DNA from: Imtechella halotolerans
GTDB taxonomy: Bacteria; Bacteroidota; Bacteroidia; Flavobacteriales; Flavobacteriaceae
NCBI RefSeq assembly: GCF_028743515.2
Contig: NZ_CP117969.2
Span: 1,237,001-1,301,000, forward strand
Length of the DNA: 64,000 bases
Direction: 5' to 3'
Shown here: in pieces, positions 42,269-51,740 of the stretch
How positions within the stretch are numbered: the stretch's first letter is position 1
How the letters are laid out: the number at the start of each line of letters is the position of its first letter
Program-made: the position numbers and the translations under genes
Notes under the pieces: generated by a model
Database searches by the model: none
Told to the model about the DNA's origin: nothing
The model's input: only the letters and a program-made list of their open reading frames with translations

Positions 42269-45253
42269 ATGAAACACATGCTGACGGCCGTCATGCTGTT
42301 TCTGTGTACCCTTTCCGTAGGAGCACAGGATTATTTCCCTAAAAATGACGGCGTAAAAACCACCAACACAAACTACACGGCATTTACTAATGCTAGAATT
42401 CAAGTAACTCCTAATCAAGTTATTGAAAACGGAACACTTCTTATCCAAAATGGAAAAGTTGTAGCTACCGGCACATCGGTTTCTATACCACAAAATACTG
42501 TGGTGATCGACCTTAAAGGAAAGTACATTTATCCTTCATTTATTGATATGTATTCTGAATTTGGAGTAGAAAAACCAAAACGCCCAATGGGTGGAGGACG
42601 TTCTGCCCAGTATGATGCTACACGTGAAGGATTTTATTGGAATGATCATGTAATGCCTGAGAAAAATGCTATGGACGCATTTAGCTTTGATAGTAAAAAA
42701 GCTAAAGAACTAATTGATGCGGGATTTGGAGTAGTAAACACTCATATATCAGATGGTATTTTGCGAGGAACAGGAGTATTAGTTGCACTTAATACTCAAG
42801 CTGATAACAATTACCGTATTTTAAATCAACAGTCATCTCAATTTCTTTCATTTAGTAAGAGTGTTACCTCCACTCAAAGCTATCCAACCTCTTTAATGGG
42901 TGCAATGGCATTATTGCGTCAAATGTATCACGATGCTAAATGGTATGAAGCAGGTAATAGTAATACTAAAGACCTTTCCTTAGAGGCATTAAATAAAAAC
43001 AAACAACTACCTCAAATTTTTGATGCTGGAGATAAATTTAACGGTCTTCGTGCGGCTAAAATCGGAAATGAGTTTGGAATAAACTATATAATTAAAGGAA
43101 GTGGAAATGAATATCAAGCTATTCAAGATATTGCGGCTACTAAAGCTACCTATATCATTCCTCTAGATTTTCCCGATGCTTATGATGTCACCGATCCATA
43201 CCAAGCAAACAAAGTTTCTTTAGGTGACATGCGTCATTGGAATCAGGCTCCTGCCAATGCCAGTGTTTTAGCTCAAAACGGGGTTAACTTTGCCCTTACT
43301 ACTGCGAATCTTCGTAAAGCATCAGATTTCAATGCGAACTTGCTTAAAGCGATTTCATACGGTTTGAATAAAACTAAGGCCTTAGAAGCACTGACTACCA
43401 TTCCTGCTCAATTGCTTGGAAAAAGTAATGAAATAGGAACCCTGAAAAATGGAGCATTAGCAAACTTCCTTATCACATCTGGTGACGTTTTTGAAAATAG
43501 CACTACCCTTTACGAAAACTGGGTACAAGGTAATAAGCACATTGTTAATGATATGAATGTAAAAGATATTCGTGGTGAGTATACTTTACGTATTGCCGGA
43601 AACCAGTATTCTTTAAGCATAAAAGGAAGTGCTGGAAAACCAGTTGCAGAACTAATGAAAGATTCTACAAAAATTGCTTCTAAATTTAGCTATAGTAATG
43701 ATTGGGTACAACTTTTCTATACTCCAGAAGGAGATGGTAAAACCGAGTTCGTGCGATTAACAGCACCTGTAACTGACACGGATAATCTTAATGGGACAGG
43801 AACCCTTACCAATGGGAATAGTGTACAATGGTCAGCAGTAAAAACAGCGCCATTCAATGAGCGTAAAAAAAGTGAGAAAACAACAGAGATTGTTTCAACA
43901 ATACCAGTTACTTTTCCTAATAAAGCTTTTGGTTTTTCAGAAAAGCCTCAACAGCAAACCCTATTATTTAAAAATGCTACCGTATGGACTAACGAAGCAG
44001 AGGGCATAATGAAAAACACGGATGTATTAATTCGTAATGGAAAAATTGCTCAAATTGGTCAGAATTTAAATGTCAGTGGAGCCACTGTAATTGATGCCAC
44101 AGGAAAACACCTTACAAACGGAATTATAGATGAACACTCACATATAGCTACAGCTGCAGTAAACGAATCAGGACACAACTCTTCTGCAGAAGTTACCATC
44201 GAAGATGTAGTAAACCCTGATGATATAAATATTTACAGAAATCTTTCTGGTGGTGTTACCACTATTCAAATATTACATGGATCAGCGAATCCAATTGGAG
44301 GTCGTTCCGCAATTATCAAACTTAAATGGGGTGAAAATGCGGATGGTCTTATCATTAGCAATACTCCGAAATTCATCAAGTTCGCATTAGGTGAAAACGT
44401 AAAGCAATCAAATTGGTCTGGTGGACGCTTCCCACAATCGCGTATGGGAGTAGAACAAGTTTTTGTTGATTACTTTCAACGAGGCAAAGAATATGGTGAA
44501 ACATGGAAGAAATACAAAGCGCTTTCTTCTAAAGAAAAAGCACGCACACCTATGCCAAGATACGACCTAGAGCTCGAGACTCTTTGGGAAATATTAAATG
44601 AAGACCGATTTATCTCGTGCCATTCATACGTTCAAAGTGAAATCAACATGCTTATGAAAGTAGCTGAGAAGTTCGACTTCAAGGTGAATACCTTTACCCA
44701 TATTCTTGAAGGATATAAAGTTGCCGATAAAATGGCTACTCATGGTGTAGGTGGTTCTACTTTTGCAGATTGGTGGGCATATAAATATGAGGTGATTGAT
44801 GCCATTCCACATAATGCAGCAATAATGCATGATGCAGGAGTAACTGTAGCTATCAATTCAGATGATGCTGAAATGTCTCGTCGTTTAAATCAAGAAGCGG
44901 CAAAAACTGTAAAATATGGTGGTGTTAGTGAAGAAGAAGCATGGAAATTTGTTACTCTAAATCCTGCTAAATTATTACACTTAGATGATCGTTTGGGAAG
45001 TATTAAACCAGGGAAAGATGCTGATTTGGTTTTATGGAGTGACCACCCACTTTCTATATATGCTATTGCAGAAAAAACCTTAATAGAAGGAGTTGTATAT
45101 TATGATTACACCACTATGCAACAAATGCAAAAAAGCAATGACAAAGAGCGTAACATGTTAATAAACAGCATGATTGAAGCTAAAAACAAAGGAATGAAAA
45201 CGCAGGCTCCAAAAATTAAAGAGCAAGAACTGCTTCACTGCGATTCACTTTAA
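42269..45253 (+). CDS. Exported double amidohydrolase (degenerate N-half, intact C-half)
   Basis: 994 residues with a signal peptide (M-L-T-A-V-M-L-F-L-C-T-L-S-V-G-A). It contains two amidohydrolase-fold halves. The N-half (about 35-420) has the composite barrel start (I-E-N-G-T-L-L-I-Q-N-G-K-V-V-A-T-G) but Y-P-S-F-I-D-M-Y-S-E-F where the H-x-H metal site should be. The C-half (about 570-960) has T-N-G-I-I-D-E-H-S-H with H-x-H, F-T-H-I-L-E-G, H-D-A-G-V and the I-N-S-D-D-A-E catalytic Asp, and ends L-G-S-I-K-P-G-K-D-A-D-L-V-L-W. A beta-rich linker joins them. The intact half probably hydrolyses an amide or peptide-like bond; substrate unknown. Confidence 0.9.
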   Translation: MKHMLTAVMLFLCTLSVGAQDYFPKNDGVKTTNTNYTAFTNARIQVTPNQVIENGTLLIQNGKVVATGTSVSIPQNTVVIDLKGKYIYPSFIDMYSEFGVEKPKRPMGGGRSAQYDATREGFYWNDHVMPEKNAMDAFSFDSKKAKELIDAGFGVVNTHISDGILRGTGVLVALNTQADNNYRILNQQSSQFLSFSKSVTSTQSYPTSLMGAMALLRQMYHDAKWYEAGNSNTKDLSLEALNKNKQLPQIFDAGDKFNGLRAAKIGNEFGINYIIKGSGNEYQAIQDIAATKATYIIPLDFPDAYDVTDPYQANKVSLGDMRHWNQAPANASVLAQNGVNFALTTANLRKASDFNANLLKAISYGLNKTKALEALTTIPAQLLGKSNEIGTLKNGALANFLITSGDVFENSTTLYENWVQGNKHIVNDMNVKDIRGEYTLRIAGNQYSLSIKGSAGKPVAELMKDSTKIASKFSYSNDWVQLFYTPEGDGKTEFVRLTAPVTDTDNLNGTGTLTNGNSVQWSAVKTAPFNERKKSEKTTEIVSTIPVTFPNKAFGFSEKPQQQTLLFKNATVWTNEAEGIMKNTDVLIRNGKIAQIGQNLNVSGATVIDATGKHLTNGIIDEHSHIATAAVNESGHNSSAEVTIEDVVNPDDINIYRNLSGGVTTIQILHGSANPIGGRSAIIKLKWGENADGLIISNTPKFIKFALGENVKQSNWSGGRFPQSRMGVEQVFVDYFQRGKEYGETWKKYKALSSKEKARTPMPRYDLELETLWEILNEDRFISCHSYVQSEINMLMKVAEKFDFKVNTFTHILEGYKVADKMATHGVGGSTFADWWAYKYEVIDAIPHNAAIMHDAGVTVAINSDDAEMSRRLNQEAAKTVKYGGVSEEEAWKFVTLNPAKLLHLDDRLGSIKPGKDADLVLWSDHPLSIYAIAEKTLIEGVVYYDYTTMQQMQKSNDKERNMLINSMIEAKNKGMKTQAPKIKEQELLHCDSL

Positions 45254-45270
45254 TTAAAATCAAAAAAGAC

Positions 45271-46581
45271 ATGAATATAAAACATTATATAGCAACTGCT
45301 TTTCTTTCATTAAGTATCGCAGCTCATGCACAACAAACGCCTGCAGGACCACAAAAAGAATCGGTGCTTATTATGAACGCTACCGCTCATATTGGTAACG
45401 GAAAGGTCATTGAAAATAGCCTTATTGGATTTAAGGATGGAAAACTTACATTGGTGGCAGATGCAACCACTACAAGAATTGATCCTTCATCCTATGATCA
45501 AGTAATTTCTGCAGATGGAAAACATGTATACCCTGGATTTATAGCCGTCAATTCTTCACTCGGTCTTGCTGAAATAGACGCTGTAAAAGCGACGGTTGAT
45601 GATGCTGAAATTGGAGGTATAATCCCCCATATTCGAAGTATCATAGCCTACAATGCAGAATCTAAAGTAGTAGAAAGTATGCGTCCAAATGGTGTTCTTT
45701 TAGCTCAGGTTGCTCCTCGTGGTGGTCGTATTTCCGGAACTTCTTCAGTGGTACAACTTGATGCATGGAATTGGGAAGATGCTGCTATTAAAGCAGACGA
45801 CGCAATTCATATGACATGGCCTAATGGCTTCACTCGTGGACGCTGGTGGTTAGGAGAAGATGCAGGATTAAAGCCTAATCCTGAATATAGTAAGCAAATT
45901 GATGAAGTGAAAAGCTTCATTACCCAAGCAAAAGCTTATCTAAACGGTAAGCAAACTCCTCGTCATTTACCTTTTGAGTCCATGAAAGGACTTTTTGATG
46001 GCAGCAAAAAACTATTTGTAAACGTCGATGGTGAAAAAGAAATGACTGATGTAATTCTTTTTGCTAAATCAGTGGGGATTCCTCAATTGATTATTATTGG
46101 TGGAGATGAAGCAGATAGGATTATCCCTCTTCTGAAGCAACATAATGTTGCAGTGGTAGTATCGCGTCCTCACCGCCTGCCTTCTACCGAAGATAGTGAT
46201 GTAAAACATCCTTTTCGCTTAGCTTCTATTTTAGCTAACGAAGGTGTACTTACAGGAATCGATCCAAGTGGAGACATGGAGCGTATGAGTACCCGTAACC
46301 TTCCTTTCTATGCTGGAACGGTAGCTGCTTATGGGCTTAACAAAGAAGCAGCCGTACAGCTAATCACATTAAATGCAGCTAAAATATTAGGTATTGAAGA
46401 TTTTGCTGGAACCTTGGAAGCCGGAAAAGATGCTACCTTATTTATTGCCAATGGAGATGCACTAGATATGCGTACCAATATTCTTACTAAAGCATATATA
46501 CAAGGTAGAGATATCAGTTTAGATTCTCATCAAACAAACCTTTACGAACGTTATAATACTAAGATTAACGGTAAGAAATAA
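45271..46581 (+). CDS. Exported amidohydrolase-like protein without metal-site motif
   Basis: 436 residues, signal peptide up to A-A-H-A-Q. It has the amidohydrolase frame: a start barrel (L-I-M-N-A-T-A-H-I-G-N-G-K-V-I-E-N) and closing L-N-A-A-K-I-L-G-I and L-E-A-G-K-D-A-T-L-F-I. However, Y-P-G-F-I-A-V-N-S-S-L replaces the G-x-x-D-x-H-x-H box, and no H-x-H is seen. The end region I-D-P-S-G-D-M-E-R-M keeps an Asp. It starts 17 bases behind the double amidohydrolase, so the two probably form one complex in which this chain is structural. This is inference. Confidence 0.85.
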   Translation: MNIKHYIATAFLSLSIAAHAQQTPAGPQKESVLIMNATAHIGNGKVIENSLIGFKDGKLTLVADATTTRIDPSSYDQVISADGKHVYPGFIAVNSSLGLAEIDAVKATVDDAEIGGIIPHIRSIIAYNAESKVVESMRPNGVLLAQVAPRGGRISGTSSVVQLDAWNWEDAAIKADDAIHMTWPNGFTRGRWWLGEDAGLKPNPEYSKQIDEVKSFITQAKAYLNGKQTPRHLPFESMKGLFDGSKKLFVNVDGEKEMTDVILFAKSVGIPQLIIIGGDEADRIIPLLKQHNVAVVVSRPHRLPSTEDSDVKHPFRLASILANEGVLTGIDPSGDMERMSTRNLPFYAGTVAAYGLNKEAAVQLITLNAAKILGIEDFAGTLEAGKDATLFIANGDALDMRTNILTKAYIQGRDISLDSHQTNLYERYNTKINGKK

Positions 46582-46603
46582 TTTCCGTTTTTATACCTGT
46601 TCA

Positions 46604-46640
46604 TGCAAGCGCCCTCAAATACGAGGGCGCTTTGCATTTT
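46604..46640 (+). terminator. Rho-independent terminator of the amidohydrolase pair
   Basis: Stem GCGCCCTC (46609-46616, extended outward as TGCAA with one bulge) with GAGGGCGC (46623-46630) and TTTGCA, loop AAATAC, then TTTT. It lies 23 bases behind the stop codon. Confidence 0.9.
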
Positions 46641-46689
46641 AATAAAGTCACTAAAAAACTGTACTTTAGTAAATAAACACACTCTATTT

Positions 46690-47418
46690 ATGAAATCTCT
46701 GTTTTATTCTATACTTCTGTTCACAATGGGAAGTACCTTTGGACAAACATTGGAAGGTGCTTGGCTACTAACACACCAAAATGAGACACCTGTAGTCGAT
46801 CAAGAAATTATAGCCTTAATTCAAAATAATTACATAGCAATCGGAGCTAAGGATTCTGAACATAATTTTTTATTTACCTATGGTGGTTCGTTCAAAATAA
46901 CATCAGATTCGTTTTCTCTTTTATATGACTTTAACACCTTAGCAAAAAACCAAGTAGGGACTATACATACCTATTCCTTACTTCTCAAAGAAAACATACT
47001 TACCCTCACTAATAATGAAACCCATCAACGTTGGAAACGAATTTCATCTACAAAAAATGAACTTACCCATAACTGGGTAATTACAGGAAGACAGCGTAAT
47101 GGTGAAATGAATAAAGTAACACCAGGAGATCGTCGAACCATTAAAATTCTGAGTGGTGGACGATTTCAGTGGGTGGCATTTAATAGCGCTACAGGCGATT
47201 TTAGTGGTACTGGTGGCGGTACCTACTCAGCTGTTAATGGTATATATACAGAAAATATTACTTTCTTCTCTAGAGACAACAGTCGCGTTGGAGCAGAACT
47301 GTCGTTTGAATTTGCAGTAAAAAACGGAGATTGGCATCACAGCGGAAAAAGCTCAAAGGGTGATCCTATTTATGAAATATGGTCTCCTTATACTAAAGCA
47401 TATAAAGTTTCATTTTGA
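46690..47418 (+). CDS. Secreted two-module lipocalin-like protein of unknown function
   Basis: 242 residues with signal peptide (M-K-S-L-F-Y-S-I-L-L-F-T-M-G-S-T-F-G). Two beta-barrel-like modules follow. The first (about 20-125) opens L-E-G-A-W-L-L-T. The second (about 130-240) has W-V-I-T-G-R-Q-R-N-G-E-M, G-D-R-R-T-I-K-I-L-S-G-G-R-F-Q-W-V-A-F-N and G-T-G-G-G-T-Y. The second module is much more motif-rich. The ATG at 46690 is used; the open frame reaching back to 46603 runs through the terminator. I recall similar proteins in Bacteroidota near amidohydrolases, but no function is established. Confidence 0.8.
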   Translation: MKSLFYSILLFTMGSTFGQTLEGAWLLTHQNETPVVDQEIIALIQNNYIAIGAKDSEHNFLFTYGGSFKITSDSFSLLYDFNTLAKNQVGTIHTYSLLLKENILTLTNNETHQRWKRISSTKNELTHNWVITGRQRNGEMNKVTPGDRRTIKILSGGRFQWVAFNSATGDFSGTGGGTYSAVNGIYTENITFFSRDNSRVGAELSFEFAVKNGDWHHSGKSSKGDPIYEIWSPYTKAYKVSF

Positions 47419-47491
47419 TACATTTCAACAGTGCATTTTTATATACAATTCACTACCTTGGATTTATCAAAACTAACAACCTAACTCCATT

Positions 47492-48283
47492 ATGAAAATT
47501 CAACTCTTTTACCTTACAATGGTGATTATGCTATTAAATAGCAAAAGTATATCCGCACAAAACTATGACTTTAGTCTTGTTGATATGGATACCAATAAGA
47601 AAGTTGCATTTAATGACATTTACAAAACTTATAATTTAGATCGTAACAAACCAACCTTACTTATAAGCTGGAGTGGTTCATGGTGTAGTTATTGCATCGA
47701 TCTTATTGAACGGTACCAAAAAGCGGATTTAACTATGATAAATCTTATTACAGTTAATATAGATAATGAAGCTGACCGAAATACTACCATAAATAAAGGA
47801 TATCACAAGAATTGGAAAAAATCGGTAAATATGTACGGTACCCTAAAAGAAGACGACAAGGGATTCAATTATTATTTCAATGTGGGAAGAGCTCCACTGA
47901 TTTTAGCTTTTATTGAAGGCTACGTATCTGATGTTGTAATGTCTTATAGTATTTATCCTTATAAATTAGTTTCCAGTGGCTATATCACTAACATTAATTT
48001 CATATGGAACAGTTCTAGTGACCTAAACAGTTACGCTTGGGACCACTATCTTAATGAAAATAATCCAGAAAAATTAAAAGAAGCTATTCGTTGGGTAAAC
48101 CGTTCAATTGAATTAAAAAAGGAATATCATAATACCGATACTTTAGCTTCCTTATTATTCAAAACAGGAGAATATGTTCAAGCATTAAAAACAGCAAAGG
48201 AAGCCATTGAAATTGCACAAAAGAATAATCAGGATTATAAATCCACTACTGATCTAATTCAAAAAATCATTGAAAAAATGTAA
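47492..48283 (+). CDS. Exported thioredoxin-fold protein with TPR tail
   Basis: 263 residues. Signal peptide up to S-I-S-A-Q, then a TlpA/thioredoxin-like domain (about 25-160) with W-S-G-S-W-C-S-Y-C (Cys65, Cys68), then two TPR-like helical pairs (about 185-255: P-E-K-L-K-E-A-I-R-W-V-N-R-S-I-E-L, Y-V-Q-A-L-K-T-A-K-E-A-I-E-I-A). The redox pair suggests thiol reduction or resistance to disulphide stress in the periplasm. The cis-Pro loop (G-R-A-P-L-I-L) is present. The TPR tail may bind a partner. It ends 10 bases from the convergent 2H phosphoesterase gene. Confidence 0.86.
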   Translation: MKIQLFYLTMVIMLLNSKSISAQNYDFSLVDMDTNKKVAFNDIYKTYNLDRNKPTLLISWSGSWCSYCIDLIERYQKADLTMINLITVNIDNEADRNTTINKGYHKNWKKSVNMYGTLKEDDKGFNYYFNVGRAPLILAFIEGYVSDVVMSYSIYPYKLVSSGYITNINFIWNSSSDLNSYAWDHYLNENNPEKLKEAIRWVNRSIELKKEYHNTDTLASLLFKTGEYVQALKTAKEAIEIAQKNNQDYKSTTDLIQKIIEKM

Positions 48284-48292
48284 AACTACAAT

Positions 48293-48901
48293 TTATAGTT
48301 CTATACCTTTTGTTCTACCCATAAAAGGATAGATACCTATAATTTCATATTGCTTTTGATGTTTGTTGAAGACTCTAAGAGCTATACGAGAACATTCAAA
48401 ACTAAGGTCAAGTGGTTGATTGAACAATTGCTTGGCCTTTTTAATTTTGAAAGTGGTCAGTCTTCTACCTATGGTTATATGGGGTTCAAAATTTTTCACT
48501 CGAACAGGAATGGTAAAATTGGAATGAATCTCTTGCAAAATAAACTCCAAATAGTGTTTTGAAATAGGTTCCGGCGTCATAAAAAAAGTACCATTTTCAA
48601 AAGTATTAAATGATGTAAACTTCACCTGTTTTGATTGCAATCTATAAGAAATATGAGTCAATTGGTTTTTAATTTCTTTGAGTTCAATTTCTTCAGAATC
48701 CAATTCACAAACTGTTATATGAGCTCTTGAATGGCAACTATTATACCAACCTATCTCATTTTTTAATTGGTCCTTCAAGACTGTCACTTGCGTGATAAAT
48801 TCATCAGAAGGGTGAATTATAACCGAAATTTTTTCCATATCCGGGTATTTTCTTTCGAAATCATTTAACCACAATGCGTTTCCTTCAATAAAGATACCCA
48901 T
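48293..48901 (-). CDS. 2H phosphoesterase (2'-5' RNA ligase superfamily)
   Basis: Two H-x-T/S-type motifs define the active site of the LigT/2H fold: R-A-H-I-T-V and P-H-I-T-I-G-R, about 85 residues apart. The chain is up to 202 residues from the ATG at 48901. The domain itself starts at M22 (48838: M-E-K-I-S-V-I-I-H-P-S), which is an equally possible start and gives 181 residues. Members cleave or join 2'-5' or cyclic phosphodiesters in RNA or nucleotides; the substrate here is unknown. Confidence 0.83.
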   Translation of the reverse strand: MGIFIEGNALWLNDFERKYPDMEKISVIIHPSDEFITQVTVLKDQLKNEIGWYNSCHSRAHITVCELDSEEIELKEIKNQLTHISYRLQSKQVKFTSFNTFENGTFFMTPEPISKHYLEFILQEIHSNFTIPVRVKNFEPHITIGRRLTTFKIKKAKQLFNQPLDLSFECSRIALRVFNKHQKQYEIIGIYPFMGRTKGIEL

Positions 48902-48949
48902 TAGTTTGTCTTATTTATACCATTAATCGCCTACTCATACTAAGTTAAA

Positions 48950-49729
48950 TTATCCCTTTTGAGGTTTTAAAAAGTATACGATATAACCACTTAATAGAAA
49001 TAAAATGGAATAAAAAGCAGACCAATGCAAGACGTTAAAAGGTAATGGTGTCGTTTGAGAGTTTGTCAAAAATTGTAAGGCTGGGTGTAATGATGGTATT
49101 AAATAATTAAATTTCCATGATAATGCAGCCATCCCTCCCACAACTAATGCCAAACCAAAACCGATGGAAACTAAAAAATTTCTAAACACTAGCCCTAAAG
49201 AATATTGGAGAAGAACCATAGGGATACACGCCAAAAAATAGTTTAAATTATCAATAAGAAAATTGCTATAATTAAAATTATAGGAAGTAAATGGATGACC
49301 ATATACTAATGAAGGTATTGCCAAAGAAAGATAAATCCCTACATTAAACAATATAAAGAGCTGTGCCATCATAGCCAATACTACTATTAATTTAGCAAAA
49401 TAAACTGAGGAATATCCGATCGGAGCTGTATGAACTTGTTTCCATGCATTATTTTTAAACTCTAATTGACAAAATAAACTCGTAGCCAACACAATACCCA
49501 TGGGAAGAAAAACAATACTCATCATACTCCATGATTTTAAGAAGATGCTATCCCAAAAATTACTAGGTGTCTGGTGAAGTATAGCTAGTTTATCTGGATA
49601 AAACAGGTAAGTTAACGTATTTATTAAGGGTATAAAAAGACCTCCTACAATTACAAGCCAAGCAGCAAAACTTCCTTTCTTTTTAATCCATTCCGCCTGT
49701 ACAGCTCTGAAAAATTTAGTTGTTCTCAT
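48950..49729 (-). CDS. ABC-2 type transporter permease
   Basis: 259 residues with six membrane helices, of the MutE/SpaG/ABC-2 permease kind. The start F-F-R-A-V-Q-A-E-W-I-K-K-K-G and the L-E-F-K-N-N-A-W-K-Q-V-H-T-A-P-I motif are typical of the lantibiotic-immunity-like group. It begins 10 bases behind the ATP-binding gene. No structural peptide gene or permease partner is next to it, so it may work as a homodimer. Substrate unknown. Confidence 0.86.
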   Translation of the reverse strand: MRTTKFFRAVQAEWIKKKGSFAAWLVIVGGLFIPLINTLTYLFYPDKLAILHQTPSNFWDSIFLKSWSMMSIVFLPMGIVLATSLFCQLEFKNNAWKQVHTAPIGYSSVYFAKLIVVLAMMAQLFILFNVGIYLSLAIPSLVYGHPFTSYNFNYSNFLIDNLNYFLACIPMVLLQYSLGLVFRNFLVSIGFGLALVVGGMAALSWKFNYLIPSLHPALQFLTNSQTTPLPFNVLHWSAFYSILFLLSGYIVYFLKPQKG

Positions 49730-49739
49730 AGGTATTATC

Positions 49740-50666
49740 TTAGTTTATTAATTCCATAAATATATCTTCTAATGTACTAGCTCCCCATTCCACACTATAC
49801 ACGCCAACAGATGCTAATGCAAGTTGTGATATCGCTTCAGCTACCTCTTTCCGTTCATTTGTAACAAATACTATATCATCCTCCATGAATGAAACTGGAA
49901 ACTGTAAATCTCTTAAAATAGTAATGGCCTCCTTATTATTAGTAGTCCTTATCAGGACTCCTTTATTTTGTTTTTGCTCTAGATCAGAGAGTGTACCTTG
50001 AAATTTCATTACACCATTACTAATTATTCCTAAATGAGTGACTAATTTTTCAATTTCAGATAAAATATGACTTGATATTAAAATCGTAATACCCTGTTCC
50101 CTATTCATTTTTTTTAAAAGTTCCCTGATTTCAATTATTCCATTAGGATCCAGGCCATTGGTAGGTTCATCCAGGATTAATACTCTCGGCTCGTGTAACA
50201 GCGCTATTGCAATCCCCAATCGCTGCTTCATCCCTAAGGAAAACATGCTCGCCTTTTTGTTCCCTGTATGAGATAGTCCCACAATAGAAAGTACCTTGTC
50301 TATTCTGTCCATCGGTGTGTTATACATTTTAGCCCATACCCTAAGGTTATCTGTAGCGGTTAGATGTCCATACACGGATGGAGTTTCAATCATTGATCCC
50401 ACCTCTTTCAAAAAATCTTCTCGTAGCTCCTTTATTGGTTTACCAAAAAAATACACCTCCCCTTTTTGCTTCTTTAACAAACCTAAGAGGATTCTTAAAG
50501 TAGTTGTCTTACCTGCGCCGTTTGGCCCAAGAAAACCATATATACTTCCAGTTGGAATGGTAAGAGATAATTTATCTACTGCTACTTGTCCTGAGGAAAA
50601 TCGATGATGCAGATCATAAGTTTCAATGCAGTTCTGACTAGAGTGTGTGTTTATAAAATGATCCAT
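49740..50666 (-). CDS. ABC transporter ATP-binding protein (BcrA-like)
   Basis: 308 residues. Walker A G-P-N-G-A-G-K-T-T near residue 55, Q-loop region, signature S-L-G-M-K-Q-R-L-G-I (S-L-G in place of S-G-G), Walker B V-L-I-L-D-E-P-T-N-G-L-D-P, and H-loop S-S-H-I-L-S. A C-terminal regulatory domain (about 225-308) is of the type found in bacitracin/lantibiotic exporters. It pairs with the downstream permease. Confidence 0.93.
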   Translation of the reverse strand: MDHFINTHSSQNCIETYDLHHRFSSGQVAVDKLSLTIPTGSIYGFLGPNGAGKTTTLRILLGLLKKQKGEVYFFGKPIKELREDFLKEVGSMIETPSVYGHLTATDNLRVWAKMYNTPMDRIDKVLSIVGLSHTGNKKASMFSLGMKQRLGIAIALLHEPRVLILDEPTNGLDPNGIIEIRELLKKMNREQGITILISSHILSEIEKLVTHLGIISNGVMKFQGTLSDLEQKQNKGVLIRTTNNKEAITILRDLQFPVSFMEDDIVFVTNERKEVAEAISQLALASVGVYSVEWGASTLEDIFMELIN

Positions 50667-50690
50667 TGGGTATATATTTCAAAATGAAGT

Positions 50691-51740
50691 TTAATTGATA
50701 CGAGCTCTTTTTTCATTGGTTTCCCAAAAAAACAATCCTCCCTTTAAGTCAATTGAAACTACTTGAGTTCCTGAAACATTGACTTTAAGTCTATTTACAG
50801 TGGCCGTATGACCGGTCAGTGATTCCAAGAGTGTTCCGGTTTTTTTATCCCACACACGTAAAGACCTATCAATACTCGAAGTATAAATTTTATCACCTGC
50901 AAATTTTGCATCAGTCAGGGCCATTTGGAAATTGATATCTTCAAAGTATCCGTTGTGCCCTTTTATCCCATATCGTTTGGCTCCTTCTTCCCCTCCGATT
51001 GAAGCCAAGGTTCTTAACCAAGATGGATGCTTAACTTTATAAATCGGATTTGTTGTCCCCTTCTGCAGTAACTCTCCTTCATTAAACCGAAGATTAATTA
51101 TGTTTCCATGAGCATCCATATCTCCAAATTTACTTAGGTTAGTCTTGGTGACTTCGATAGCTTGTTGTTTGGACAAATCCCATCTTACAATTTCTGTAGT
51201 ACTAATCACAGTACAAATAGTATTATCTATAGCAATTATGCTTCCCTTTGGAAAATTATCAGGTAAAGAAATCCTTTTATAACCAAGATTGACATCCCAA
51301 AGAAAACGATTACCTCTTTGGTCGTTAGCAAAAAAATATTTATTGTCACTAGAGTAGTTGATTCGCAATGCCCAAGTTTCAATAAGTGATAATTTTTGCT
51401 CTATTCTTCCCGTTTCTCTGTGGACAATTACAATACCGTTTTCTAATGTACTTGCCGCAATATGCTTACGTTCTTTGTTATATGCCAAAACATAAATTTC
51501 ATCATCCAATTGAGCGATGAGCTGTTCGTTGGCATCCCCTTTTATCCTTTGCGCAAGTCTTCCACTTAATGTACACACAAGGACCGTATCTCTATCACTT
51601 AAGAAGGTAACATCAATATAAGAAACTGGATTAAGGGCAGTTAACTTAGAAATTACAATTTCATTTTCTTGAGCTATTGATATTGTACTAAAATAAAATA
51701 CTACAAAAAATAGCACGTACTTTAAACTATTTCTCATCAT
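50691..51740 (-). CDS. Exported WD40-like beta-propeller protein
   Basis: 349 residues with signal peptide (M-M-R-N-S-L-K-Y-V-L-F-F-V-V-F-Y-F). WD40-type blades follow, clearest at D-R-S-L-R-V-W-D-K-K-T-G-T-L-L-E-S-L-T-G-H and the last blade L-K-G-G-L-F-F-W-E-T-N; earlier blades are divergent. The propeller lies outside the cytoplasm, which makes it a probable binding partner rather than a cytoplasmic scaffold. It overlaps the upstream gene by 14 bases and precedes the ABC transporter by 24 bases, so all four genes form one transcript. Confidence 0.85.
   Translation of the reverse strand: MMRNSLKYVLFFVVFYFSTISIAQENEIVISKLTALNPVSYIDVTFLSDRDTVLVCTLSGRLAQRIKGDANEQLIAQLDDEIYVLAYNKERKHIAASTLENGIVIVHRETGRIEQKLSLIETWALRINYSSDNKYFFANDQRGNRFLWDVNLGYKRISLPDNFPKGSIIAIDNTICTVISTTEIVRWDLSKQQAIEVTKTNLSKFGDMDAHGNIINLRFNEGELLQKGTTNPIYKVKHPSWLRTLASIGGEEGAKRYGIKGHNGYFEDINFQMALTDAKFAGDKIYTSSIDRSLRVWDKKTGTLLESLTGHTATVNRLKVNVSGTQVVSIDLKGGLFFWETNEKRARIN

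Noticed and set aside
46603-46689. N-terminal extension of the secreted two-module protein
   Set aside because: These bases form the terminator of the amidohydrolase pair; the signal peptide begins at 46690.
48950-50666. Lantibiotic or bacteriocin biosynthesis locus
   Set aside because: The ABC genes resemble immunity transporters, but no precursor peptide, modification enzyme or dedicated regulator is next to them.
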